A DNA stretch of 9,202 nucleotides from Clostridiales bacterium (GCA_021204765.1 JAJPYU010000058.1:1-9202); one strand, 5' to 3'. Counted from the first letter of the stretch, positions 1-6,739 are shown. Numbers and translations are program-made. The notes: generated by a model from the sequence alone, not told the origin.

Positions 1-1
1 G

Positions 2-2050
2 GCGGTCGGCATTGGGACTGTGAGAGTCGCGGAGTTTACCTGGAGCATCGTGGATCCTATGGAGGGCGAATTTAATTTCGGCTTCTGGGATGGGTTTTTG
101 GATGTCGCCCAGGAGGAGGGCATGAAGGTCATTTTCGGGACGCCCACAGCGACACCGCCGGCCTGGCTGGCTGAGAAGTATCCGGAAGTCTTAAACTGCC
201 GTAAGGATGGTGTGCCTTACCGCCATGGGATGAGGCGGCATTATAATTATAATTCCCCGAAATATCGGGAACTGTGCTCATGCATTGTGGAAAAGATCGC
301 TGAGCATTATGCGGCAAGGGAGTGTATCATCGGATGGCAGATCGATAATGAGATGAACTGCGAGACGGATGAGTTTTATTCTGAGGCGGACACCATCGCT
401 TTCCGTGAGTTCCTTAAGAAGAAGTACGGGACCCTGGAGGCCTTAAATGAGGCCTGGGGCACCGTGGTGTGGAGCCAGACTTACAGTGATTGGGAGGAGG
501 TCTGTGTCCCCCGGACGGTGGTACATGACGATTCCAATAACCCCCACCAGCTCCTGGACTACTCCCGCTTTATCTCTGAGAGCGTCATCAGCTTTTGCAA
601 AATGCAGTGCGATATCATCAGAAAGTATGCCAGGGAGGGGGATTTTATCACTACCAACGGCATCTTCGCCAATCTGGACAATCACCGTTTAGCGGACGAG
701 TGCCTGGATGTCTACACCTATGACTCCTACCCGAATTTCCCCAACTGCCTTGAGCCCCAGGGGAGCAGCCCTCTGCGTGACAGGGCCTGGGGCAGGAATC
801 TCATGGAGACCCGCTCGGTCTGTCCCCACTTTGGGATAATGGAGCAGGAGTCCGGGGCTCTTGGATGGAATTCCCGTATGGAGGGTCCCGCTCCGAAGCC
901 GGGACAGCTTACACTCTGGGCCATGCAGAGCATAGCCCATGGGGCGGATTATGTCAGCTTTTTCCGCTGGAGGACTGCGCCTGTGGGGACGGAGATCTAC
1001 TGGCATGGGATCCTGGACTATGACAATCGGGACAACCGGAAGTTAAAAGAGGTTAAAGAGTTAAGCGGGAGAGTGGCGCGGATCGCCGACATAGCCGGGT
1101 CAGACTGCAAGGCGGCCTTTGCCCTGGTAAAGGATTACGACAATGAGTTTGACGCCAGGTACGACAAGTGGCACGGCCGTATAGAAGAGGGCAGTGAGAC
1201 GGCCATTTTCGAGGCGAGCCAGATTAGTCACACCCCCTACGATGTCATCTATATAAATGATGAGACCGACGAGAGCGACATGGGAAAGTATGATGTCCTC
1301 ATATATCCTCACCCTGTTATAATTTCAGAGAAGCGGAAGCAAGCCCTTAAGTCATGGGTTATCTCCGGAGGCACCCTGATTATCGGAGCCAGGGCAGGCA
1401 TGAAGGACATCCACGGACATTGCCCTATGTCCCCCATGCCGGGAGCCCTGCGGGATCTCACCCATACCAATGTCCGGGACTGGACCCTCCGTGTGCCTCT
1501 CACCGATCAGGTGGCTATGGAGTGGGACGGCGTGCCTGTCTCCACGGGCATTTTCAATGACATACTGGAGGCCGACAGGTCGGAGATGGGAGAGCAGGCA
1601 GCCGACGCAAACCATAATGCAGCCCGGGCAGCCGTAAGCAGAGTCCTCGCCACCTACAGCTCGGATTACTATGCCGGTCAGCCGGCCCTCATAGAGACCA
1701 GGTGCGGACGAGGCCGTGCCCTACATTTCGGAGGCACATTCACCAGGGAGAATGCATATGAGTTCCTTAAATATACCGGCATCCTGGCACCTTTCTCGGA
1801 TTTGATCACACTGCCCGCCGACTGCGAGCTGGCAGTGAGGGAGAAGTGTGCGCAGCAAGATGAAAAGCGGACTGCTTCTCAAGAAGGCCGACGATCGGGA
1901 CAGAAAGAGCAATATTTCTTCGTGCTGAATTACTCGGCGAAGGAGCAGACCATAACTCTCCATTGCCCCATGACCGATATGGACACCTGTGAGAGCGTGG
2001 ATGGAAATATTTCCATCGAGCCCTATGGAACAAGGGTGTATAAAGCATAA
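2..2050 (+). CDS. Beta-galactosidase, glycoside hydrolase family 42 (5' end outside window)
   Basis: Retaining beta-galactosidase that releases terminal galactose from galactosides and galacto-oligosaccharides, probably in the cytoplasm. The frame is open to the window edge and the codons before the first GTG (20-22) read AVGIGT, continuing into VRVAEFTWS, a typical internal GH42 stretch. The true start is therefore upstream and roughly 40-60 residues are missing. Numbering from that GTG: TIM barrel about 1-360 with the substrate-loop motif TPTATPPAWL (41-50); acid/base Glu111 in GWQIDNE; nucleophile candidate Glu275 in IMEQESG. A Rossmann-like trimerisation domain spans about 365-575, and a small C-terminal beta domain about 600-676. 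The four-Cys zinc cluster of some GH42 enzymes is not evident. A hydrophilic Gln/Glu/Arg/Lys-rich insert (about 609-630) interrupts the C-terminal domain. The gene converges on rho and ends at a shared terminator. Family assignment is secure; natural substrate is inferred. Confidence 0.93.
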   Translation, partial: AVGIGTVRVAEFTWSIVDPMEGEFNFGFWDGFLDVAQEEGMKVIFGTPTATPPAWLAEKYPEVLNCRKDGVPYRHGMRRHYNYNSPKYRELCSCIVEKIAEHYAARECIIGWQIDNEMNCETDEFYSEADTIAFREFLKKKYGTLEALNEAWGTVVWSQTYSDWEEVCVPRTVVHDDSNNPHQLLDYSRFISESVISFCKMQCDIIRKYAREGDFITTNGIFANLDNHRLADECLDVYTYDSYPNFPNCLEPQGSSPLRDRAWGRNLMETRSVCPHFGIMEQESGALGWNSRMEGPAPKPGQLTLWAMQSIAHGADYVSFFRWRTAPVGTEIYWHGILDYDNRDNRKLKEVKELSGRVARIADIAGSDCKAAFALVKDYDNEFDARYDKWHGRIEEGSETAIFEASQISHTPYDVIYINDETDESDMGKYDVLIYPHPVIISEKRKQALKSWVISGGTLIIGARAGMKDIHGHCPMSPMPGALRDLTHTNVRDWTLRVPLTDQVAMEWDGVPVSTGIFNDILEADRSEMGEQAADANHNAARAAVSRVLATYSSDYYAGQPALIETRCGRGRALHFGGTFTRENAYEFLKYTGILAPFSDLITLPADCELAVREKCAQQDEKRTASQEGRRSGQKEQYFFVLNYSAKEQTITLHCPMTDMDTCESVDGNISIEPYGTRVYKA

Positions 2051-2073
2051 GCTAGTATATAGCATAAATAAAA

Positions 2074-2101
2074 GACCCACACAAATAGTGTGGGCCTTTT
2101 T
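2074..2101. terminator. Bidirectional intrinsic terminator between GH42 gene and rho
   Basis: A perfect 7-bp stem, CCCACAC (2076-2082) and GTGTGGG (2088-2094), encloses a 5-nt AAATA loop. It is followed by CC and a T run (2097-2101) on the plus strand. The upstream side has an A-rich stretch (AAAAG), so the minus strand also reads as a stem followed by T residues. It sits between the two stop codons of convergent genes, so it can end transcription of both. Confidence 0.88.
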
Positions 2102-2111
2102 GTGATCAAAA

Positions 2112-4082
2112 TCAGAAAAACTTCCTCATTTTCACCTGATGCACAAACTCCCGGTTATTTCTGGTGCGCAGGAAGAGCTTAAGGATGGCTTCTGTGGCAT
2201 CCTCAGGCTTAAGCCCGCCCAGGGCGCGGCGCATGATGTCAACAGCTTCCTGCTCCTCACTGGTAAGAAGCAGATCCTCACGGCGGGTGCCGGACTTAGC
2301 TATGTCAATGGCCGGGAAAATGCGCTTCTCGGAGAGCTTCCGGTCAAGAATCAGCTCCATGTTGCCGGTGCCCTTAAATTCTTCGTAGACCACATCGTCC
2401 ATCCGGCTGCCGGTGTCCACCAGGGCAGTGGCCAGTATAGTCAGGCTGCCGCCCTCACGCATATTCCTGGCTGCTCCGAAGAAACGCTTGGGCATATGCA
2501 GCGCCGCCGGATCCAGGCCGCCGGAGAGCGTGCGTCCGCTGGGCTGTACTACCAGATTATAGGCACGGGCCAGACGGGTGATGGAATCCAAAAGTATCAT
2601 GACATCCTGTCCGTGCTCCACCAGTCTCTTGGCTCTCTCTATAACCATCTCGGATACCCTCTTGTGATGCTCCGGGAGCTCGTCGAAAGTGGAGTGGATG
2701 ACCTCTACATTGTCGCCCCTTATAGCTTCCATCATATCGGTGACCTCTTCGGGCCGCTCGTCGATCAGGAGGATGATGAGATGCATCTCAGGATTATTTT
2801 GTTTCACTGAGGTGGCGATGTCCTTTAAGAGGGTGGTCTTTCCGGCCTTTGGCTGGGATACTATCATGCCTCGCTGGCCCTTGCCCACGGGAGCGATCAG
2901 ATCCACTATCCTCATAGCTGTGCTGCCGGTCACGGTCTCGAACTTCAGCCTCTCGTTAGGGAAGACAGGGGTCAGATCCTCGAAAGGGATCCTTGACGCC
3001 GCCTGGGCCGGTGTGAAGCCATTTACATTATCGATGTACAAGAGAGCGGAGAATTTTTCCGTCTGGGAGCGTATACGTTTATTTCCGGAGACGATGTCGC
3101 CGGTCTTAAGGTGAAACCGCCTGATCTGCGAGGGTGCCACGTAGACATCATTCTCTCCGGGGAGATAATTCTCACAGCGGATGAAGCCATAGCCATCCGG
3201 CATGACCTCCAGGATCCCCTCGGCTTTCTCGCCGCTGTCCATTTCCTCCAGGGTCAGGCCCTCAGCCTCCATCTTCTGGATGGTGCGGTCGTCCACGGTC
3301 TTAAAAAGTTCCTTCTCCTCATCGGACATTTGATACTCCTGGCGGTGCCTGGGTCTCATCTCATCCATGTCCTCGGGCTGGCGATAATTATTCCTGGGAC
3401 GTTCATCCTGGTAATCGGCCTGCTGGCGGTAATTATTGCGCGGTCTGTCCTCCTGTACCTGTTCAGGCTGGCGGTAATCATTGTGATAATGCGGCCGGTC
3501 GCCCTGCTGATAGTCCTGGTGATAGCGGGGCTTCCTGTCATCCGACTGGTAGGAGCGGTTATTATTTCGGTCATTGCGGTAATTATTATTATAATTATTT
3601 CCGTAATTATTCCCGCTGTAATTATTATTTCCGTAATTATTATTGTAATTGTTGTTGTAATTATTCTTGCTGTAACTGTTGTAAGAGCTGTTATTGTTAT
3701 AATTATTGTAAGAATTCTTCTGCTGGGTGCGGCGGCTGTCATATCCGCCTTTGTCTGCCCTGGGAGTGTACCCCGAATCATTTCTCCTCTCTTCCCTCAC
3801 ATAACCTGACCCGGACTCTGACTGAGTCTCCTGACTGGTCTGCGCCTCGGCCGCTTTCACCGGGGCCTCTTCTGCATTTTCCTTTGATATCTCCTTTGAG
3901 TCGCTTGTTCCTGATTCCTTTGCTTCAGGTTCATTCTTGCCCTGACCGGCATCGATTTCGTCCTGCTCGAGCATACGATCGATCAACTCACCTTTTCTCA
4001 AAGTGGAAATCCGCTTCATGCCTCTTGCTTTTGCGAGATCTTTCAAGACTGCAAGGGACAGACTCTCATATTTCTCTTTCAT
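2112..4082 (-). CDS. rho: Transcription termination factor Rho with long Asn/Tyr-rich N-terminal insert
   Basis: Hexameric RNA-dependent ATPase/helicase that ends transcription of untranslated RNA. Start choice: ATG at 4082-4080 has a GGAGG site (4092-4088) five bases upstream. A TTG at 4094 is in frame but overlaps that ribosome binding site, so 656 residues is preferred over 660. Domains (656-residue numbering): N-terminal SAP-like helical domain about 5-42; acidic linker to about 90; low-complexity Arg/Gly/Asn/Tyr/Gln-rich region about 92-250; cold-shock-type RNA-binding domain about 286-350 with GYGFIR; ATPase domain about 375-656. Key motifs are Walker A QPKAGKTT (410-417), Walker B VMILLD (494-499) continuing into SITRLARAYN, the Q-loop region PSGRTLSGGLDP, and the R-loop region with GTGNMELILDRKL. 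The E. coli protein is about 420 residues, so this one is some 240 longer, nearly all of it N-terminal. The core is intact and should be active. rpmE, a common neighbour of rho in Firmicutes, lies about 2.4 kb away on the other strand. Confidence 0.97.
   Translation of the reverse strand: MKEKYESLSLAVLKDLAKARGMKRISTLRKGELIDRMLEQDEIDAGQGKNEPEAKESGTSDSKEISKENAEEAPVKAAEAQTSQETQSESGSGYVREERRNDSGYTPRADKGGYDSRRTQQKNSYNNYNNNSSYNSYSKNNYNNNYNNNYGNNNYSGNNYGNNYNNNYRNDRNNNRSYQSDDRKPRYHQDYQQGDRPHYHNDYRQPEQVQEDRPRNNYRQQADYQDERPRNNYRQPEDMDEMRPRHRQEYQMSDEEKELFKTVDDRTIQKMEAEGLTLEEMDSGEKAEGILEVMPDGYGFIRCENYLPGENDVYVAPSQIRRFHLKTGDIVSGNKRIRSQTEKFSALLYIDNVNGFTPAQAASRIPFEDLTPVFPNERLKFETVTGSTAMRIVDLIAPVGKGQRGMIVSQPKAGKTTLLKDIATSVKQNNPEMHLIILLIDERPEEVTDMMEAIRGDNVEVIHSTFDELPEHHKRVSEMVIERAKRLVEHGQDVMILLDSITRLARAYNLVVQPSGRTLSGGLDPAALHMPKRFFGAARNMREGGSLTILATALVDTGSRMDDVVYEEFKGTGNMELILDRKLSEKRIFPAIDIAKSGTRREDLLLTSEEQEAVDIMRRALGGLKPEDATEAILKLFLRTRNNREFVHQVKMRKFF
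3378..3446 (-). repeat. 15-residue repeats in Rho linker (RPRNNYRQ units)
   Basis: Two exact copies of RPRNNYRQ occur at Rho residues 213-220 and 228-235, a 15-residue period. A degenerate third copy (RPRHRQEY) starts at 243 and a further relative (RPHYHNDYRQ) at 196-205. The Arg-rich and Tyr-rich character suggests RNA contact or Arg-Tyr multivalent interactions; this is inference. Confidence 0.75.
3549..3713 (-). repeat. Asn/Tyr low-complexity tract inside rho (prion-like candidate)
   Basis: This stretch encodes Rho residues about 124-178. Of these 55 residues, 28 are Asn and 12 are Tyr, the rest mostly Ser, Gly and Arg, arranged as irregular NNNY/NNY units. The DNA is a run of near-identical AAT/AAC/TAT/TAC codons, markedly AT-rich inside an otherwise GC-balanced gene, so it is a likely site of replication slippage and length variation between strains. 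It should be intrinsically disordered. Confidence 0.85.
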
Positions 4083-4171
4083 GTTTACCTCCAAAATAGT
4101 CTAGCGTCACTTCATCCTGGGTAATAATGTCAGAATCAGAATTGACTTGTTTAGAATACGTGGTTAAAGGC

Positions 4172-4200
4172 AGTATAGCACAGCTTTTATAAAAAGAAAA
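4172..4200 (-). promoter_or_regulatory. Candidate rho promoter (extended -10)
   Basis: Read on the minus strand, TGCTATACT (4180-4172) is an extended -10 element (TGn plus TATACT). A weak -35-like TTTTCT (4200-4195) lies 17 bp upstream. The implied start near 4165 gives a 5' leader of about 83 nt before the rho ATG. The -35 is poor, so this rests mainly on the -10. Confidence 0.5.
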
Positions 4201-4265
4201 GAATTTTTTATGATCGGGTCTCAACAGAGTAAGGAAATCTGTAATATATTTGTTAAAAAAGATGG

Positions 4266-4294
4266 TAGATATTTTTTTATGCAAATGCTATGAT
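4266..4294 (+). promoter_or_regulatory. Candidate malic enzyme promoter (extended -10)
   Basis: TGCTATGAT (4286-4294) is an extended -10 element. No convincing -35 lies 17 bp upstream. Transcription would start near 4301, about 40 nt before the ATG at 4342. The surrounding 4240-4280 DNA is very AT-rich, which may serve as an UP-like region. Confidence 0.5.
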
Positions 4295-4341
4295 AAATCC
4301 AGTTGTCAGATTCAAAAAATTTTAGGAAAAGAGGATTTATA

Positions 4342-5490
4342 ATGGATATCAACGAGAAAGCATTATTACTTCATAAAGAATGGGGAGGAAAGCTTGACAC
4401 TGTCCCGAAAATGGCAGTGGATTCAAAGGAGGCGTTATCAATTGCCTATACGCCGGGAGTGGCTGAGCCCTGTCGGGTGATCGCCAGGGATCCGGAGGCT
4501 GCCTACTCTTATACCATGAAAGCAAATACCATAGCCGTGGTCTCAGACGGCAGCGCCGTCCTGGGCCTGGGAAATATTGGCGCACTGGGTGCTCTGCCCG
4601 TTATGGAGGGCAAATGCGTGCTCTTTAAGGAATTCGGCGGGGTCAACGCCGTACCTGTCGTCCTGGACACCCAGGATACGGATGAAATCGTGGCTGCGGT
4701 GACGGCTATCGCCCCCACTTTCGGAGGTATCAATCTGGAGGATATTTCAGCTCCCCGCTGTTTTGAGGTGGAAGAAAGGCTTAAAGCCACATTGAAAATC
4801 CCGGTATTTCACGATGACCAGCACGGCACCGCTGTGGTGGTCCTGGCCGGCATCATAAATGCACTGAAAGTGACAGGGAAGAATAAGGAAGACTGCAAGG
4901 TGGTGGTAAATGGTGCCGGAGCCGCCGGAATTGCCATTTCCAAATTGCTCCTTAAATTCGGCTTCCCCTACATCATACTCTGTGACAGTAAGGGCATCGT
5001 GGCGAGGGATAATCCTCGCATCACACCGGTGAAAGCCGCCATGTGTGATGTCACGAACCCGGATAATCTCCACGGCACTCTGTCAGATGCCATGAAGGGC
5101 ACGGACATTTTCATCGGAGTATCCGCACCGGGCATCGTATCCGCGGAAATGGTAGCTTCCATGAATAAGGATGCTATTATCTTTGCCATGTCGAACCCGA
5201 CTCCCGAGGTGATGCCTGATATCGCAAAGGCTGCCGGAGCCAGGGTCGTAGGCACGGGTCGCAGTGATTTCCCGAACCAGGTGAATAATGTGGTGGCTTT
5301 CCCCGGGATCTTCAAGGGAGCTCTGGAGGGCCGTGCCGAACAGATCACCGAGGAGATGAAGATGGCGGCATCACTGGCAATTGCAGGGCTGGTAAGCGAG
5401 GAGGAACTCAGTGAGGACTACATTATGCCGGAGCCCTTTGATCCCCGAGTGGCTGATACAGTGGCGGCCGCAGTTAAGGCATGCATCTGA
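4342..5490 (+). CDS. NAD(P)-dependent malic enzyme, short bacterial type
   Basis: Oxidatively decarboxylates malate to pyruvate and CO2 with reduction of NAD(P), in the cytosol, linking C4 acids to pyruvate. The 382-residue length matches the short bacterial form without the phosphotransacetylase-like tail of MaeB. Start: ATG at 4342 with AGAGGA (4330-4335) six bases upstream; an in-frame TTG at 4303 has no ribosome binding site. Visible motifs: Tyr36 in AYTPGVAEPC; VSDGSAVLGLGNIG (67-80); candidate catalytic Lys91 in MEGKCVLFKEFGG; metal ligands Glu133/Asp134 in NLEDI and Asp158/Asp159 in FHDDQHGTA; dinucleotide-binding GAGAAG (191-196) with Asp215 at the end of the second strand; SNPTPEV (284-290); GTGRSDFPNQVNN (304-316). 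Asp215 may favour NAD, but cofactor choice cannot be settled by eye. It is divergent from rho and 90 bp upstream of the DUF4364 gene, possibly co-transcribed with it. Confidence 0.95.
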   Translation: MDINEKALLLHKEWGGKLDTVPKMAVDSKEALSIAYTPGVAEPCRVIARDPEAAYSYTMKANTIAVVSDGSAVLGLGNIGALGALPVMEGKCVLFKEFGGVNAVPVVLDTQDTDEIVAAVTAIAPTFGGINLEDISAPRCFEVEERLKATLKIPVFHDDQHGTAVVVLAGIINALKVTGKNKEDCKVVVNGAGAAGIAISKLLLKFGFPYIILCDSKGIVARDNPRITPVKAAMCDVTNPDNLHGTLSDAMKGTDIFIGVSAPGIVSAEMVASMNKDAIIFAMSNPTPEVMPDIAKAAGARVVGTGRSDFPNQVNNVVAFPGIFKGALEGRAEQITEEMKMAASLAIAGLVSEEELSEDYIMPEPFDPRVADTVAAAVKACI

Positions 5491-5496
5491 GCGAAC

Positions 5497-5542
5497 AGCG
5501 AAGGGACACCGAAAATGCGAAGCATTTTAGATGTCAGTCGCT
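5497..5542. repeat. Imperfect 46-nt hairpin after malic enzyme stop codon
   Basis: Nested pairing: AGCGA (5497-5501) with TCGCT (5538-5542), GACA (5505-5508) with TGTC (5532-5535), and a perfect inner AAAATGC (5512-5518) with GCATTTT (5522-5528) around a GAA loop. It begins six bases after the stop codon. Only a short T run follows (CTTTG), so termination would be partial at best. It could be a 3'-end protecting stem, a weak terminator or a small palindromic repeat. Confidence 0.6.
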
Positions 5543-5580
5543 TTGATCAGATCCGTGGAGAATTTTGGAGGTGACCTGCC

Positions 5581-6096
5581 ATGGCAGAACTCGACGCCAG
5601 GTATCGGGTAATGGTATTACATATACTGAGTCGGGTGGATGGCCCGGTGACTAATAATCAGCTGGTGAATTATGTTTTGGACAATAATGTCACCAATTAT
5701 TTTTCTGTCCAGCTGGCCATTTCGGATCTGCTTTCCTCAGGATTCATCACAGCTGAGCACACCCACAATGATACCCGCTACCACCTGACAGAGGAGGGAA
5801 GGCATACTTATGAGCTGTTGGGAGACAAGGTTAACACCTGGCTGAGGGAGGATATTGACTCATATTTCAAAGAACACAAGTATGAGCTGAAGCAGCAGAC
5901 TTCCGTCTACGCTGACTACATGAAAGCCGTTGGCGGCGGATATCTGGTGCGCTGTCAGGTAAAGAACAATGAGAAACCGGTTATAGACCTGAATCTGACA
6001 GTCCCCACCCGGGAGCAGGCCCAGGCCGTCTGTGCCAACTGGGATAAGGGGCATGTGGAGGTCTATGCGGCAATCATGGATGCTTTGTTAAAGTAA
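5581..6096 (+). CDS. DUF4364 family winged-helix protein
   Basis: A 171-residue protein of the DUF4364 family, common in Clostridia next to housekeeping genes; molecular function is not known to me. Residues about 5-85 look like a winged helix-turn-helix domain of the PadR/MarR general type: the RVMVLHILSRVDGPVTNNQLVNY-like opening helices, the NYFSVQLAISDLLSSGFI recognition-helix region, then a wing ending in RYHLTEEGR. Residues about 90-171 form a separate mixed alpha/beta domain with a Tyr-rich helix and strands (YLVRCQVKNN, PVIDLNLTV). No membrane segment or signal peptide is seen. The start has an unusually complete ribosome binding site, GGAGGTGA (5567-5574), six bases before ATG. DNA binding is inferred from the fold pattern. 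The gene ends eight bases before the large palindromic element. Confidence 0.85.
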   Translation: MAELDARYRVMVLHILSRVDGPVTNNQLVNYVLDNNVTNYFSVQLAISDLLSSGFITAEHTHNDTRYHLTEEGRHTYELLGDKVNTWLREDIDSYFKEHKYELKQQTSVYADYMKAVGGGYLVRCQVKNNEKPVIDLNLTVPTREQAQAVCANWDKGHVEVYAAIMDALLK

Positions 6097-6104
6097 CTAC
6101 AATT

Positions 6105-6301
6105 GTTACTTTTCACACGGTAGCCAGTGCAATTAGATGGATGCTTCAAGCTCGCTTGAAAGCAGACATATAAGTGCACTGACTACCTGTGAAAAAGGTA
6201 ACCTCCACCCATATGAGCAGTCTTAGCTCCGTAAGGAGCGGGAAAGCACGGTAACGTGCGAGAGTGCGAATAAGGGTGGAGGCTACCGTGTGAAAAGTAA
6301 C
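6105..6301. mobile_element. 197-bp MITE-like palindromic element with 21-bp perfect terminal inverted repeats
   Basis: The left end 6105-6125 (beginning GTTACTTTTCACACG) is the exact reverse complement of 6281-6301. The flanks CTACAATT (6097-6104) and CTATAATT (6302-6309) match at 7 of 8 positions and look like a target duplication. Inside are further stems: CAGTGCA (6125-6131) with TGCACTG (6175-6181), enclosing TGCTTCAAG/CTTGAAAGCA; CCTCCACCC (6202-6210) with GGGTGGAGG (6274-6282), enclosing two short hairpins, GCTCC/GGAGC (6226-6239) and GCACG/CGTGC (6246-6259), both closed by GTAA loops, a GNRA tetraloop in RNA. No ORF of note is present. It could be a non-autonomous mobile element, a structured RNA, or both. 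The structure is directly seen; mobility is inferred. Confidence 0.7.
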
Positions 6302-6341
6302 CTATAATTCACACAGTAGCCAAAATTAAGCAAATTAGCAC

Positions 6342-6370
6342 TTGCAATAGGATATTCTGCATGATATAAT
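6342..6370 (+). promoter_or_regulatory. Strong sigma-A type promoter for rpmE
   Basis: TTGCAA (6342-6347), a 17-bp spacer and consensus TATAAT (6365-6370), with a TG at 6362-6363 making an extended -10. Transcription should start near 6376-6378, giving an rpmE leader of about 160 nt. This is the best promoter match in the window. Confidence 0.85.
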
Positions 6371-6376
6371 ACTCGT

Positions 6377-6535
6377 GCTGTGTCCGAGGGACACGATATT
6401 AACAGTTCTATTGTATCCGACAGGCCGCAGGCCTGGCTGTGCCGATGGCTTGCTGATCAATACAGCGGCAGCATGCAGGGACAGCGCAGGGAGTGCGGCA
6501 GGGTACAAAGAGTTCTGGTATGAGAGGTGAATATA
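6377..6535 (+). promoter_or_regulatory. Structured rpmE 5' leader, candidate L31 autoregulatory leader
   Basis: The long leader between the promoter and the rpmE ribosome binding site contains GTGTCC (6380-6385) paired with GGACAC (6389-6394) around a GAG loop, and CAGGCC (6421-6426) paired with GGCCTG (6430-6435) around a GCA loop, then a G/C-rich purine-biased stretch up to AGGTGA (6525-6530). Leaders that bind the encoded protein are known upstream of L31 genes in several bacterial groups. Whether this matches the Firmicutes form needs a covariance-model search. Confidence 0.5.
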
Positions 6536-6739
6536 ATGCGAGCTGACATCCATCCGACATATTATCAGGCGACCGTGACCTGCAACTGCGGCAATACTTT
6601 CGTGACCGGTTCTACGAAACAGGATCTCCACGTTGAGATCTGCTCCAAGTGCCATCCTTTCTACACGGGACAGCAGAAGTCCACACAGGCACGCGGACGT
6701 ATTGAGAAGTTCAACCGCAAGTATGGGATTACACAGTAG
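6536..6739 (+). CDS. rpmE: 50S ribosomal protein L31, zinc-binding form
   Basis: Large-subunit protein that helps bridge the two ribosomal subunits. The 67-residue length and the motifs MRADIHP at the start, VEICSKCHPFYTGQQK and RIEKFNRKYG are typical. Cys16, Cys18, Cys36 and Cys39 form the zinc-binding set, so this is the C+ form that is normally expressed when zinc is plentiful and can serve as a zinc reserve. Start: ATG at 6536 with AGGTGA (6525-6530) five bases upstream; the in-frame GTG at 6527 lies inside the ribosome binding site and is rejected. The gene appears to be a single-gene transcript with its own promoter and terminator. prmC and prfA, frequent followers of rpmE in Clostridia, are absent here. 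Confidence 0.97.
   Translation: MRADIHPTYYQATVTCNCGNTFVTGSTKQDLHVEICSKCHPFYTGQQKSTQARGRIEKFNRKYGITQ

Noticed and set aside
2139..2810. 223-codon plus-strand ORF opposite rho
   Set aside because: Shadow frame of the strongly conserved Rho ATPase domain on the other strand.
3111..3809. 232-codon plus-strand ORF rich in Ile and Val, resembling a membrane protein
   Set aside because: It lies antisense to the Rho RNA-binding and Asn/Tyr regions. The Ile/Val runs are simply the complement of AAT/AAC/TAT codons, and there is no independent gene signal.
4094..4094. Upstream TTG start giving a 660-residue Rho
   Set aside because: The TTG overlaps the GGAGG ribosome binding site that properly serves the ATG at 4082.
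4142..4170. TTGACT as a -35 box for a plus-strand promoter
   Set aside because: No -10 element at 16-18 bp (TAAAGG only); the extended -10 at 4286-4294 is a better candidate for the malic enzyme.
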